Below are positions 1-8,853 of a stretch of 64,000 nucleotides of DNA, one piece after another (position 1 is the first letter of the stretch; every line of letters begins with the position of its first letter). Source of the DNA: Streptomyces showdoensis (GTDB lineage Bacteria; Actinomycetota; Actinomycetes; Streptomycetales; Streptomycetaceae). A model generated the notes under the pieces. The model was given only the letters and a program-made list of their open reading frames with translations. It did not search any database and was not told the DNA's origin. Both the position numbers and the translations under genes were made by a program. The stretch is taken from contig NZ_BAAAXG010000028.1 of NCBI RefSeq assembly GCF_039535475.1, positions 62,001 to 126,000 of the forward strand, written 5' to 3'.

Positions 1-920
1 ACGCCACCGCCCTGGTCGGCGACCAGGAGGGCATCTTCCAGAAGGAGCTGGGCGGCACCCAGCTGAAGGTCTCGACCTTCAACGCCGGCCCCTCCGAGAT
101 CGAGGCGCTCAACGCCGACTCGATCGACATCGGCTTCATCGGCCCCTCGCCGTCCATCAACGGCTACACGAAGTCCAAGGGCACCAACCTGCGCATCGTG
201 GGCGGTTCGGCCTCCGGTGGCGTGAAGCTGGTCGTCAACCCGGCGAAGATCAAGTCCCTGGACGAGCTCAAGGGCAAGAAGATCGCCACCCCGCAGCTGG
301 GCAACACGCAGGACGTGGCCTTCCTCAACTGGATCTCCGAGAAGGGCTGGAAGGTCGACGCCCAGAGCGGCAAGGGCGACGTCTCCGTGGTCCGCACGGA
401 CAACAAGATCACCCCGGACGCCTACAAGTCCGGCTCCATCGACGGCGCCTGGGTGCCGGAGCCGACCGCGTCCAAGCTGGTCAGCGAGGGCGGCAAGGTG
501 CTGCTCGACGAGTCCGACCTGTGGCCGGACAAGAAGTTCGTCATCACCAACATCATCGTGTCGCAGAAGTTCCTGAAGGCGCACCCCGACGTGGTGGAGG
601 CGGTGCTGCGCGGTTCGGTGAAGACCAATGAGTGGATCAACGCCAACCAGGACAAGGCGAAGGCCTCGGCCAACGCCAAGCTGAAGGAGCTGTCGGGCAA
701 GCCGCTCGGCGCCAAGGTGATCGACAGCGCCTGGCCGTCGATCCAGTTCATCGACGACCCGCTGGCGGCCACCCTGCAGGCACAGGCCGACCACGCGGTC
801 AAGGCCGGTCTCCTCAAGCAGCCCGACCTGAACGGCATCTACGACCTGAAGCCGCTCAACAAGGTCCTGAAGGCCGCGGGCAAGCCCGAGGTCTCCGACG
901 CCGGTCTCGGCGCGAAGTAA
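1..920 (+). CDS. ssuA: Aliphatic sulfonate ABC transporter substrate-binding protein (5' truncated)
   Basis: Extracytoplasmic binding protein of the NMT1/SsuA type, capturing sulfonates (or a related sulfur compound) for the permease and ATPase encoded directly downstream. The reading frame is open from the window edge (first full codon at base 3) to TAA at 918-920, so the signal peptide and start lie outside. Seen in the sequence: a binding-pocket stretch reading GFIGPSPSINGY, then SGGVKLVVNP and GKKIATPQLGNTQDVA, all typical of the family, and a C-terminal WPSIQFIDDP helix region. Gap to the ATPase start is 33 bp with a strong AGGAGG. Substrate is inferred from the ssuB/ssuC/chelatase neighbourhood; nitrate or taurine relatives cannot be excluded. 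Confidence 0.88.
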   Translation, partial: ATALVGDQEGIFQKELGGTQLKVSTFNAGPSEIEALNADSIDIGFIGPSPSINGYTKSKGTNLRIVGGSASGGVKLVVNPAKIKSLDELKGKKIATPQLGNTQDVAFLNWISEKGWKVDAQSGKGDVSVVRTDNKITPDAYKSGSIDGAWVPEPTASKLVSEGGKVLLDESDLWPDKKFVITNIIVSQKFLKAHPDVVEAVLRGSVKTNEWINANQDKAKASANAKLKELSGKPLGAKVIDSAWPSIQFIDDPLAATLQAQADHAVKAGLLKQPDLNGIYDLKPLNKVLKAAGKPEVSDAGLGAK

Positions 921-953
921 CCCGACCGCAGCTCTCCCCAGGAGGTGACGACC

Positions 954-1751
954 ATGGCCACGACCACGACGCTCGCCAAGGCCGAGGACCGCGTCGGCGC
1001 GGTCGGTCACGCCGCGCGCATCGAGCACGTCTCGAAGTCCTTCGGCGGTCCCGCCGGCGGGCAGCTCGTCCTCGACGACATCTCGCTGGATGTCGCGCCG
1101 GGCGAGTTCGTCACCCTCCTGGGGGCCTCGGGCTGCGGCAAGTCCACCCTGCTCAACCTGGTCGCCGGGCTCGACCGGCCGTCCGCGGGGTCCATCGAGA
1201 CCCCCGGCGGCCGGCCGGCCCTGATGTTCCAGGAGCACGCCCTCTTCCCGTGGCTCACCGCGGGCAAGAACATCGAGCTCGCGCTGAAGCTGCGCGGGCT
1301 GCCGAAGGCCGAGCGCCGCCCGGAGGCCGAGCGGCTGCTCGAACTGGTGCGGCTGGGCGGCTCGTACGGCAAGCGCGTCCACGAGCTGTCCGGCGGCATG
1401 CGGCAGCGCGTCGCGCTGGCCCGGGCGCTCGCCCAGGACAGCGACCTGCTGCTGATGGACGAGCCGTTCGCCGCGCTCGACGCGATCACCCGGGACGTGC
1501 TGCACGACGAGCTCACCCGGATCTGGCGGGAGACCCGGCTCTCCGTCCTCTTCGTCACCCACAACGTGCGCGAGGCCGTGCGGCTGGCCGAGCGCGTCGT
1601 CCTGCTGTCCTCCCGGCCGGGCCGGATCGCCCGCGAGTGGACCATCGACATTCCGCAGCCGCGCCGCATCGAGGACGCCGCCGTGGCGGAGCTGTCCGTC
1701 GAGATCACCGAAGAACTGCGTGGGGAGATCCGCCGCCATGGCCAGCACTGA
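954..1751 (+). CDS. ssuB: Sulfonate ABC transporter ATP-binding protein
   Basis: Cytoplasmic ATPase that powers the importer. The 265-residue protein has a Walker A GASGCGKS, Q-loop in LMFQEHALFPW, signature LSGGMRQR and Walker B LLLMDEP followed by the H-loop VTHN, all in the expected order. I chose ATG 954 rather than the in-frame GTG at 945, because the GTG lies inside the AGGAGG Shine-Dalgarno (940-945), which sits 8 bases before the ATG. Its 3' end overlaps the permease start by 14 bases, indicating translational coupling in one operon. Confidence 0.93.
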   Translation: MATTTTLAKAEDRVGAVGHAARIEHVSKSFGGPAGGQLVLDDISLDVAPGEFVTLLGASGCGKSTLLNLVAGLDRPSAGSIETPGGRPALMFQEHALFPWLTAGKNIELALKLRGLPKAERRPEAERLLELVRLGGSYGKRVHELSGGMRQRVALARALAQDSDLLLMDEPFAALDAITRDVLHDELTRIWRETRLSVLFVTHNVREAVRLAERVVLLSSRPGRIAREWTIDIPQPRRIEDAAVAELSVEITEELRGEIRRHGQH

Positions 1752-2637
1752 GACGACGCCGCCCGCCGAGCGGGTCAAGACCGACGACCTGGCCGGTCTG
1801 GAGGCCGGGCTCGACGCGCTCGACAGCGTCCAGGTCCGCCGGGCCCCGGTGCGCGAGGTCCTCCTGAAGAAGGTCCTGCCGCCGGTCCTCGCCATCGTGC
1901 TGGTCCTGGTGGTGTGGCAGATCCTGGTGTCCGCGAAGGTCGCCGACGAGGGCAAGCTGCCCTCGCCCGGCGCCGTGTGGGACAGCCTGTCCACGATGTG
2001 GCTGGAGGGCACCCTCCTCGACGTCCTGTGGACCAGCGTGTCCCGGGCCCTGCTGGGCTTCCTCCTCGCCCTCGCGATCGGCACCCCGCTGGGGCTGCTG
2101 GTCGCCCGGGTGGGCGTGGTGCGGACGGCGATCGGCCCGATCCTGTCCGGCCTGCAGTCGCTGCCCTCGGTCGCCTGGGTGGCCCCGGCCGTGCTGTGGC
2201 TGGGTCTCAACGACAGCATGATGTTCGCGGTGATCCTGCTCGGTGCCGTCCCGTCCATCGCCAACGGCCTGGTGGCCGGCGTGGACCAGGTGCCGCCGCT
2301 GTTCCTGCGGGCCGGGCGGACGCTCGGCGCCACCGGCCTCAGGGGCGCCTGGCACATCGTGATGCCGGCCGCGCTGCCCGGCTACCTCGCGGGCCTCAAG
2401 CAGGGCTGGGCGTTCTCGTGGCGCTCGCTCATGGCGGCGGAGATCATCGCCTCCTCCCCCGACCTGGGTCTCGGCCTGGGCCAGCTCCTGGAGAACGGGC
2501 GCAACAACTTCGACATGCCGGGGATCTTCCTGGCGATCTTCCTGATCCTGCTGGTCGGTGTCGCCATCGACCTGCTGGTCTTCAGCCCGGTGGAGCGTGC
2601 CGTCCTGCGCCGCCGCGGCCTGCTGGTGAAGGCCTGA
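1738..2637 (+). CDS. ssuC: Sulfonate ABC transporter permease
   Basis: Inner-membrane channel subunit of about 299 residues with a BPD_transp_1 core. An N-terminal soluble tail is followed by about six hydrophobic segments (first near residues 45-65, last near 265-290). The EAA-type cytoplasmic loop is present as the GLRGAWHIVMPAALPGYLAG region. ATG 1738 lies within the end of ssuB (14-base overlap). The next gene starts 5 bases after the stop, so the chelatase is part of the same transcript. Confidence 0.92.
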   Translation: MASTETTPPAERVKTDDLAGLEAGLDALDSVQVRRAPVREVLLKKVLPPVLAIVLVLVVWQILVSAKVADEGKLPSPGAVWDSLSTMWLEGTLLDVLWTSVSRALLGFLLALAIGTPLGLLVARVGVVRTAIGPILSGLQSLPSVAWVAPAVLWLGLNDSMMFAVILLGAVPSIANGLVAGVDQVPPLFLRAGRTLGATGLRGAWHIVMPAALPGYLAGLKQGWAFSWRSLMAAEIIASSPDLGLGLGQLLENGRNNFDMPGIFLAIFLILLVGVAIDLLVFSPVERAVLRRRGLLVKA

Positions 2638-2642
2638 GCACC

Positions 2643-3383
2643 GTGAACGATCCCGTCCTCCTCGTCATCGCCCACGGCAGCCGCGACCCGCGGCACGCGG
2701 CGACCGTCCAGGCGCTGGTGCGCGGGGCCGGCGCGCTGCGGGCGGGGCTGCGGGTGGAGACGGCCTTCCTGGACTTCAACCTGCCCTCGGTGCCGGGGGT
2801 GCTGGACCGGCTCGCCGCCGACGGGGTGCGGGAGGTGGTGGCGCTGCCGCTGCTGCTGACCCGCGCCTTCCACGCGAAGGCCGACATCCCCGCCGTGCTG
2901 CGGCAGGCACCGGCCGGGCTGCGGGTCCGGCAGGCGGAGGTCCTCGGCCCCTCGCCGCTGCTGATCGCGGCGGTGGAACGGCGGCTGTACGAGGCCGGGC
3001 TCACGCCCGGCGACAAGGGTTCGACCGGGGTCGTCCTGGCCTCGGCGGGCTCCACAGACCCGGAGGCGATCGCAGTGATCGCAGAAACGGCGCGGGAGCT
3101 GCGGCGCACCGGTTGGTGCTCCGTGCGGCCTGCGTTCGCCTCCGCATCCCTTCCCCGGACGGAGGAGGCCGTACGGGCCCTCCGGGCCGATCCGGGCGTC
3201 CGCCGGGTGGCCGTGGCCCCGTACGTGATCGCGCCGGGCCGCCTCCCGGACCGGATCGCGGCGGGCGCGGCCGGTGCCGAGGTCCTCGCGGACGTCCTCG
3301 GCCCCTCCCCCGAGCTGGCCCGGCTGCTCCTGGAGCGGTACGCGACCGCCGCGGCCGACCGGCTCACGGCCGCCGCCGGCTAG
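2643..3383 (+). CDS. Sirohydrochlorin chelatase (CbiX/SirB family)
   Basis: Inserts Fe2+ (or Co2+) into sirohydrochlorin, giving siroheme for sulfite reductase. The 246-residue protein has two CbiX-like halves. The N-terminal HGSRDPRH motif and LLLTRAFHAKADIP supply the family's metal and substrate histidines. GTG 2643 starts five bases after ssuC ends, so it is cotranscribed with the sulfonate importer. That fits a sulfur-assimilation operon in which imported sulfonate sulfur is reduced by a siroheme enzyme. Converges with the next gene across 15 bases. Confidence 0.9.
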   Translation: MNDPVLLVIAHGSRDPRHAATVQALVRGAGALRAGLRVETAFLDFNLPSVPGVLDRLAADGVREVVALPLLLTRAFHAKADIPAVLRQAPAGLRVRQAEVLGPSPLLIAAVERRLYEAGLTPGDKGSTGVVLASAGSTDPEAIAVIAETARELRRTGWCSVRPAFASASLPRTEEAVRALRADPGVRRVAVAPYVIAPGRLPDRIAAGAAGAEVLADVLGPSPELARLLLERYATAAADRLTAAAG

Positions 3384-3398
3384 CCCCGGTCGTTCGGA

Positions 3399-3968
3399 TC
3401 AGGCCGGCGTCCGGCCGCTGAGGGCCAGGGCGCGGGTGAAGGCGTCGGCGCCGTCGGGGACGGCGACCGGTGCGGCGAAGCCCTCGTACTGCCGGAAGAC
3501 CTCCGCGTACCGCTCGACGACGTCGAGCAGGAAGGCCGCGGTGTCCTCGGGGACCGCGAACCGCCCGCCGGTGGACTCGGCCAGGTCCCAGCCGTGCAGG
3601 GCGAGTTCCTTGACGAGGAGCGAGGCGATCTCGGGGGCCGCGATGAGGGTGCCGCCGAGGTCGACCTCGCCCTCCCACGCCTCGGGCTTCGCCCAGGCGG
3701 CGAGCGCCCGGTCGAGCTGGGCGGCGTACCGCTCGGGCCAGTCGGCCTCGGCGGTGAAGTCGCGCTGGACGGTCTCCTCGGGCAGCGGGGTGCGCAGGGC
3801 GCGGTGTTCGAGGCCGTGCGCGCTGTAGAGGACGAGGTGGTTGGCGAGTTCGCGGACCGTCCAGTCGGCGCAGACCGACGGCTCGGTGAGCTGCCCCGGG
3901 GTGACCCCGCGGGTGACGCGGGCGGCTTCGGCGGCGCAGACGGTGAGGTGTGCGTGGATCTCGTTCAT
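3399..3968 (-). CDS. TIGR03086-type metal-binding protein (DinB/maleylpyruvate isomerase N-domain)
   Basis: Small cytoplasmic four-helix protein of 189 residues. The N-terminus carries the mycothiol-maleylpyruvate isomerase-like pattern CADWTVRELANHLV, where the WTVRELxxH stretch contributes a metal-ligand histidine, and ELALHGWDLA is the second typical helix. Actinobacterial members are mostly uncharacterised, and many are suspected mycothiol-dependent enzymes. ATG 3968 is used; no clear Shine-Dalgarno is visible. It stands alone, convergent with the chelatase. Confidence 0.78.
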   Translation of the reverse strand: MNEIHAHLTVCAAEAARVTRGVTPGQLTEPSVCADWTVRELANHLVLYSAHGLEHRALRTPLPEETVQRDFTAEADWPERYAAQLDRALAAWAKPEAWEGEVDLGGTLIAAPEIASLLVKELALHGWDLAESTGGRFAVPEDTAAFLLDVVERYAEVFRQYEGFAAPVAVPDGADAFTRALALSGRTPA

Positions 3969-4051
3969 GCCGTCGACGTTACGGAGGGCCGCCCGGCCCG
4001 GTCTTGAAGTTTCGCGACAGGGGCGGCCGGCGGCTCCGGCGGGGCGCGGGG

Positions 4052-4657
4052 CTACGCGAAGTCGAGGCCGCCGGTGCGGGTGCGCTTGAGCTCGAAGAGG
4101 TCGGGGTGGGCGGTGAGCACGCGGTAGCTGTCGAAGAGCTCGGCGGCCCGTTCGCCGCGCGGGATGGCCCGCAGCACCGGGCCGAACCAGGCGGTGCCGT
4201 CGACGTGCAGGGTGGGGGTGCCGACGTAGGCCCCGGCCTCGGGGTCCTTGCCGGCGTCGTGGCTGCGGCGGACGGCCTCGTCGTACGCGGGGTCGTGGGC
4301 GGCCTCGGCGAGGGCGGCGGGCAGGCCGAGCTCGGCGAGGGACTCGGCGGTCACGGCGTCGAAGTCCTTGTTCTTCCGCTCGTGGATGCGGGTGCCGTAG
4401 GCCGTGTAGAGCGGGCGCAGGATCTCCTCGCCGTGCTGTTCGGCCGCGGCGGCGGCGACCCGGACGGGGCCGATGGAGGCGTCGACGAGGGTGCGGTACC
4501 AGTCGGGGAGTTCGTTGCCCTCGTTGTGGAGGTAGAGACTCATCACGCGGAAGCGCAGGTCGAGGTCGCGGTGCCGCTCGACTTCGAGGATCCAGCGCGA
4601 GGTGATCCAGGCGAAGGGGCAGGCGGGGTCGAAGTAGAAGTCCACGGTGGTCGTCAT
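4052..4657 (-). CDS. DsbA-family oxidoreductase (mycothiol-dependent nitroreductase-like)
   Basis: 201-residue thioredoxin-fold protein of the DSBA/FrnE group, related to the mycobacterial Rv2466c type. The active-site region reads [16 protein letters not shown], so only one of the two CxxC cysteines is present (CPFA). The cis-Pro loop is [11 protein letters not shown]. The single cysteine suggests a mycothiol-dependent or glutathione-transferase-like mechanism rather than disulfide formation (inference). Start ATG 4657. It lies in a run of independent small leftward genes. Confidence 0.8.
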   Translation of the reverse strand: MTTTVDFYFDPACPFAWITSRWILEVERHRDLDLRFRVMSLYLHNEGNELPDWYRTLVDASIGPVRVAAAAAEQHGEEILRPLYTAYGTRIHERKNKDFDAVTAESLAELGLPAALAEAAHDPAYDEAVRRSHDAGKDPEAGAYVGTPTLHVDGTAWFGPVLRAIPRGERAAELFDSYRVLTAHPDLFELKRTRTGGLDFA

Positions 4658-4679
4658 GGGAGCAACCCTAGTCAGCCGG

Positions 4680-4699
4680 TGGCCCGCCGGACCGGGCCA
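4680..4699 (-). terminator. Small hairpin after the DUF1697 gene
   Basis: TGGCCC at 4680-4685 pairs with GGGCCA at 4694-4699 around an 8-base loop, just past the stop of the leftward DUF1697 gene. No U-tract follows, as is usual in Streptomyces. A second, similar GCCGGACTGGGCCA copy lies at about 4710-4723. Function as a terminator is inferred. Confidence 0.4.
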
Positions 4700-4724
4700 T
4701 TGGCGTGCCGCCGGACTGGGCCAC

Positions 4725-5291
4725 TCAGTGCTCGGGGGCGGTCAGCTCGACGAGTTTGGCGACCGTGTTCCAGTTGCGGGCGGTGACGGTGACGTCCTTG
4801 TACAGGGAGGGCCGGGAGACGGCCTCGCCGAGCTTGGAGGTGCCGAGGCCGCCGGGGGCGTAGAGGTAGAGGACCCGGTCGCCGAGGGCGAACGCCTCCG
4901 GCCGGAAGGCCTCCTGGTCGATCGCGGCGAAGCGTTCCGCCGTGACGGGCGCGGAGTAGTAGAGGGCGTGCAGCTGCCTGCCCTCCAGTTCGGCGGCGGG
5001 GAAGGGGCAGGCCTCGGCGACGGCGGAGAGGTAGGCGTGGTCGCGGACGAGGCAGGGCACGCGGAAGCCGAAGTGCCGTTCGATCGCGGCTTCGAGGGCG
5101 GCGGCGAGCTCGTCCTCGGTGCCTTCGGAGGCCTCATCGCCCGTGGTGAAGACGGCGTTGCCGCTCTGCAGGTAGGTGCGCACCTCGCGGTGGCCGAGTC
5201 CTTCGAGGACGGAACGGAGCTCTGCCATGGGGACCTTGTTGCGTCCGCTCACGTTGATCCCGCGGAGCAGGGCCGCGTACGTCGTCGTCAT
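4725..5291 (-). CDS. DUF1697 domain protein
   Basis: Small cytoplasmic protein of about 188 residues wholly covered by DUF1697. Diagnostic features are the N-terminal [12 protein letters not shown], then YLQSGNAVF, and the C-terminal [10 protein letters not shown]. The biochemical role of the family is unknown. I prefer ATG 5291, with AGGGTG six bases upstream, to the GTG two codons earlier at 5297. It is monocistronic, with a promoter presumably in the 178-base gap upstream. Confidence 0.85.
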   Translation of the reverse strand: MTTTYAALLRGINVSGRNKVPMAELRSVLEGLGHREVRTYLQSGNAVFTTGDEASEGTEDELAAALEAAIERHFGFRVPCLVRDHAYLSAVAEACPFPAAELEGRQLHALYYSAPVTAERFAAIDQEAFRPEAFALGDRVLYLYAPGGLGTSKLGEAVSRPSLYKDVTVTARNWNTVAKLVELTAPEH

Positions 5292-5436
5292 GTCCACACC
5301 CTAGGGCGGCCGCCGCGCCCCGTGGGGGAGGGCACGACGGCCGCCGGCCGTGGGGGCCACTGGAACGGTGCTCTCCGGTAGCTGGCCGAAACCCTGGCCG
5401 ATGGGCGGGGGTCTCTTCAAGGCCTCCACGCAGCTG

Positions 5437-5475
5437 TGACTTATTCAACAACGTTTCGTAATAACAAATCGGGGC
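5437..5475. promoter_or_regulatory. AT-rich patch between glycosyltransferase end and DUF1697
   Basis: A conspicuous low-GC stretch (TTATTCAACAACGTTTCG and AATAACAAAT) in a >70% GC background. On the minus strand it contains TTGTTA and, 16 bases later, AATAAG, which could be a promoter for the DUF1697 gene about 150 bases away. It could equally be a remnant of foreign DNA. Nothing coding is seen in 5292-5476. Confidence 0.3.
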
Positions 5476-5476
5476 G

Positions 5477-6670
5477 TTAGGGGAGTTCCGCCTCGACGAG
5501 GTCGGCCGCGCGCCGGGTGCCGCCCTCGCGGGCCATCGCCTCCTGGATCGCCCGGGCCCGGCGGGCGACCTCGGGGTCGGCGACGAGCCCGAGCACGGCC
5601 TCGCGCAGCCGCTCGGGGGTGACCTCCTCCATCGGCAGGTGGCGGGCGACGCCGAGCGCCTGGAGCATGTCGGCGTTGCCGAACTGGTCGACGGCCTGCG
5701 GCACGGCGACCATCGGGGTCGCCGTCGCCAGGCCCTCCTGACTGCCACCCGCGCCGGCGTGGGTGACGAAGGCGTCGGCCTCGGCCAGGATCGCCCGCTG
5801 CGGGACCCAGGAGTGCACCTCGACGTTGTCCGGGAGCTCGCCGAGTTCGGCCGGGTCGACGAACTTCCCGATCTGGAGCACGACGTGCCAGTCGTCGAGC
5901 CCGCCGAAGGCCTCGGCGCAGGCCCGGTAGAAGGCCGGCCGCTTGGTGAAGGAGGAGCCGAGCGAGACCAGGAGCAGCTTCCGGCCCCCCTCGGGGCGGC
6001 GCCACTCCCCCGCCTCGGCGCGCTCGCTCCGGCAGGCGCCGACGAAGCTGAAGACGGACTCGTCGACCCGGTCGGCCTGCGGCTGGAGCGCCTTGGGGAT
6101 GAGCACGATCCCGCGCCGGGGGCGGCCCACGAACGGGTCGGGGTGGGTGCGGACGCCGTGCGCGGTGAGCCACGCGGTGAAGCGGGAGTAGTACGCCCGG
6201 CCGCGCGGCGAGGCCTTGAGCTCCGCGTACATCGGCTCGGCGACCTCCTCCTCGTACCCCTCCCAGGGGACGAGGTTCGGCCAGAGCGAGACGGCGGGGA
6301 CGCCCCAGGTGTGGGCGAGGACGCGGGCGGGGTACGAGGTGATGTCGTGCAGCACCAGGTCGGGCCGGTCGTCCGCGAAGGCCGCGTCGAGCTGCGGGAG
6401 CGCCTGGATCGCGTCGGCCAGGAAGGGTTCGAGGTGGTCGATGAGTTCGGTGCCCCACGCGTCGGGGTCGTCGTCGGTCGGGAGGGTCGAGCCGTAGACG
6501 ACGGGGGTGGCGCCGGTGGCGGCGACCTTCTCGGCGAAGGCGGCGGGGATCGCGTAGCTCACCCGGTGGCCCCGGTCGACGAGCTCGCGGATCACGTCGA
6601 GGCTGGGGTTCACGTGCCCGTGGGCGGCGATGGAGAACATGGCGATGTGCGAGCGGGGGGTCGTGGTCAT
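5477..6670 (-). CDS. MGT-family (macrolide-type) glycosyltransferase
   Basis: 397-residue GT-B, GT1-family enzyme that would transfer a sugar from an NDP-sugar to a hydroxylated small molecule; the best-known relatives inactivate macrolides. The N-terminal [12 protein letters not shown] holds the catalytic-base histidine of the family. The donor-binding PSPG-like box near the C-terminus reads [18 protein letters not shown] followed by [14 protein letters not shown] 6670 is chosen over GTG 6679 because GGTGGAGG lies just upstream of the ATG and overlaps the GTG. A perfect palindrome lies upstream at 6687-6701, suggesting repressor control. Natural acceptor unknown; self-resistance or xenobiotic detoxification are possible. 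Confidence 0.87.
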   Translation of the reverse strand: MTTTPRSHIAMFSIAAHGHVNPSLDVIRELVDRGHRVSYAIPAAFAEKVAATGATPVVYGSTLPTDDDPDAWGTELIDHLEPFLADAIQALPQLDAAFADDRPDLVLHDITSYPARVLAHTWGVPAVSLWPNLVPWEGYEEEVAEPMYAELKASPRGRAYYSRFTAWLTAHGVRTHPDPFVGRPRRGIVLIPKALQPQADRVDESVFSFVGACRSERAEAGEWRRPEGGRKLLLVSLGSSFTKRPAFYRACAEAFGGLDDWHVVLQIGKFVDPAELGELPDNVEVHSWVPQRAILAEADAFVTHAGAGGSQEGLATATPMVAVPQAVDQFGNADMLQALGVARHLPMEEVTPERLREAVLGLVADPEVARRARAIQEAMAREGGTRRAADLVEAELP

Positions 6671-6686
6671 GCCCTCCACCCTAGGT

Positions 6687-6701
6687 GAGACGATACGTCT
6701 C
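6687..6701. promoter_or_regulatory. Palindromic operator GAGACG-ATA-CGTCTC
   Basis: Perfect 6-bp inverted repeat with a 3-base centre, 17 bases upstream of the glycosyltransferase ATG and immediately after the stop of the sugar-binding protein gene. Size and symmetry suit a TetR-type repressor dimer. No regulator gene is adjacent, so the binding protein is unknown. Confidence 0.55.
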
Positions 6702-6703
6702 GT

Positions 6704-8014
6704 CTACTTCATATTCCGCTGGTAGCGGGCCAGCACCCGGTTGCCGTCGTCCACCAGCCGCCGCCTCAGCTCGGCCGTGTCGATGGCGCCGCTGTAGTAC
6801 TCCTGGAACGCGGGGGTGGCGACCTTGTCCTTCCACTCCGGGTAGCCGCGCACCGGCGGGGCGGGCGCCGGGCTCAGGTGCCGGGCGACGGCCGCGCCGG
6901 TGGCCCAGCCGTACGCGGGGGTGTGCAGGGCGGGGTCGGCGAGGGCGCGGGTGGAGGTGGGGAGCATCCAGTCGCCGCGCGCGAGCCGGACCGTGTTGCG
7001 GGGCTGGAGGAAGAAGTCGAGGAACCGCGCGGCCTCCTTCTTGTGCGGGCTGTCCTCGGCGATGGAGAGGGTCTGCGGGCTGACGCCCTGGGCGAGCCCG
7101 CCGGCCCCCGCGGGTGCGGGCAGCACCACCCAGTCGAAGCCCTTCGGCGCCTGCCGGACGATCTGCTGCCGGTACGAGAAGCCCAGCGGGACCATCGCGT
7201 ACTTCCCGCCGAAGAAGCCGGGCAGGGTGTCCGAGCCGCCGCTGCCGAGGGTGGCCGGGGAGGCGGTGCGGTCGGTGTCCACCATGGCCCGGACGGTGCC
7301 GGGCACGACGGCGTCGCCGTCCTCGAAGCGCAGCACGGCCCTGCCGCCGGGCTCCCGGTGGAAGAGCCGGCCGCCGGCGGACAGGCCGAGGTTGAGGGAG
7401 ACGGAGACCGGCTCCTTCAACGGCCAGGCGACCGCGTACCGCCCCTTCCCCATCGCCGCCGTCAGGTCCCTGGCCACCTGCCGGAACTCCGCCCAGCTCC
7501 AAGGGTGTTCGGGAGTGGGGACGCGCACGCCGGCCTGCCTCAGGAGCGTCCGGTTGGCCATGATCACGCGCGGTTCCTGGAGGAACGGCACGCCGTAGAT
7601 CCCGTCCCCGAAGGTGGTCGTCTCCCAGCTGCGCGCGGGGATGTCGGCGCGCAGCCGGGCGGACAGCAGTCCGCGCAGGTCCGCCAGGTAGCCGCCGTAG
7701 GCGAAGTCGGCCAGGTCGTCGGAGGCGTCGTGGACGAGGTCGGGGGCCTCGCCGCCCTCGAAGGAGGTGAGCAGCTGGTCGTGGACGGAGTCCCAGCTGC
7801 CCTGGACGTAGTCGACCTGGATGCCGGGGTGGGCCGCGTTCCACTCCCGCACCAGCTCCTTGTTGGCCTCGACGGACTCCTGCTGCCAGGCGAGGGACTG
7901 GAAGCGGAGCCGGATCACGCCGTCGTCGGGGGCCCGTCCGTCCGGGCCCGAGCAGCCGGCGAGGAGCAGCGTGAGCGCGGCCGCGGCGGCGGTGAACAGC
8001 TTCCCGTACCTCAT
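6704..8014 (-). CDS. Sugar ABC transporter substrate-binding lipoprotein
   Basis: 436-residue family 1 extracellular solute-binding protein. The N-terminus is a lipoprotein signal: a hydrophobic run ending in the lipobox LLLAGC, so the mature protein is anchored by the cysteine at about residue 21. Family signatures include VREWNAAHPGIQVDY and LAWQQES near the start, and KKEAARFLDFFL near the C-terminus. It overlaps the upstream permease by four bases (ATGA). It is the last gene of a three-gene importer operon, where the binding protein is usually first. No ATPase gene is present; a shared MsiK-type ATPase is likely (inference). Confidence 0.9.
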   Translation of the reverse strand: MRYGKLFTAAAAALTLLLAGCSGPDGRAPDDGVIRLRFQSLAWQQESVEANKELVREWNAAHPGIQVDYVQGSWDSVHDQLLTSFEGGEAPDLVHDASDDLADFAYGGYLADLRGLLSARLRADIPARSWETTTFGDGIYGVPFLQEPRVIMANRTLLRQAGVRVPTPEHPWSWAEFRQVARDLTAAMGKGRYAVAWPLKEPVSVSLNLGLSAGGRLFHREPGGRAVLRFEDGDAVVPGTVRAMVDTDRTASPATLGSGGSDTLPGFFGGKYAMVPLGFSYRQQIVRQAPKGFDWVVLPAPAGAGGLAQGVSPQTLSIAEDSPHKKEAARFLDFFLQPRNTVRLARGDWMLPTSTRALADPALHTPAYGWATGAAVARHLSPAPAPPVRGYPEWKDKVATPAFQEYYSGAIDTAELRRRLVDDGNRVLARYQRNMK

Positions 8015-8853
8015 GACTTCACCGCCCCGGCCATCACGCCGCCGGTGATCCGCCGCTGGATGACGGCGAAGACGACGAGCGAGGGGAGGGTGGCCAGGAA
8101 GGCCGCGGCGGCGAGCGGGCCGAGGTCGGCGACGCCCTCGGCGCCGAGGAAGTGGGTGAGGACCACGGGCAGGGTCTGCTTCTCGGGGGTCTTGAGCAGG
8201 ACGAGGGCGAAGAAGAACTCGTTCCACGCGGTGACGAAGGCGAAGAGCGCGGTGGCGACGATGCCGGGGCCGAGCAGCGGGGCGGTGACCGAGACGAGGA
8301 CGCGCAGCCGTCCGGCGCCGTCGACGGCCGCGGCCTCCTCCAGCTCGACGGGGACGGCCCGGACGTAGCCGGTGAGCATCCACAGGGCGAAGGGCAGCGA
8401 CCACACCACGTACACCGCCGTCAGGCCGGCCAGGCTGTCGATCAGGCGCAGGTTCTTCAGGACGAGGAAGAGCGGGATGATCAGCAGCACGAAGGGGAAG
8501 GCCTGGCTGACCACGACCCAGCCGGTGGCGGCGGCCGTGAGCCGGGAGCGGTGCCGGGCCAGCACATAGGCCATGGGGGTGGCGACCAGGACCGCGACGA
8601 GGGCGGCGGCGAGCGCCGCGAGCAGGCTGTTCCCGGCCGCCCGGAGCAGCGGCTGCTCGTCGAAGGCCTGCCGGAAGTTGTCGAGCGTGGGGTCGCGCGG
8701 GATCCAGCTCGGGTGCGGGGAGCCGAGCTCGGCGGCCGGCTTGAAGGCGGTGGAGATCAGCCACAGGAAGGGGAAGGCGAGGAAGACCAGGTACGCGAGG
8801 AGCGCGAGGTACTGGCCGAACCGCGCGGGCCCGCTGGTGCGGAAGGCGCTCAC
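8011..8853 (-). CDS. Sugar ABC transporter permease (MalG-like)
   Basis: 280-residue inner-membrane permease of the carbohydrate uptake CUT1 type with six predicted membrane segments. The EAA loop is seen as VELEEAAAVDGAGRLRVLVSV, and a MalG-like C-terminus ends in QRRITGGVMAGAVKS. GTG 8853 overlaps the stop of the preceding permease (GTGA), showing tight coupling. Confidence 0.9.
   Translation of the reverse strand: MSAFRTSGPARFGQYLALLAYLVFLAFPFLWLISTAFKPAAELGSPHPSWIPRDPTLDNFRQAFDEQPLLRAAGNSLLAALAAALVAVLVATPMAYVLARHRSRLTAAATGWVVVSQAFPFVLLIIPLFLVLKNLRLIDSLAGLTAVYVVWSLPFALWMLTGYVRAVPVELEEAAAVDGAGRLRVLVSVTAPLLGPGIVATALFAFVTAWNEFFFALVLLKTPEKQTLPVVLTHFLGAEGVADLGPLAAAAFLATLPSLVVFAVIQRRITGGVMAGAVKS

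Noticed and set aside
1914..3383. Long upstream extension of the chelatase gene inside ssuC
   Set aside because: Antilogous frame of the permease gene; chelatase homology begins at GTG 2643.
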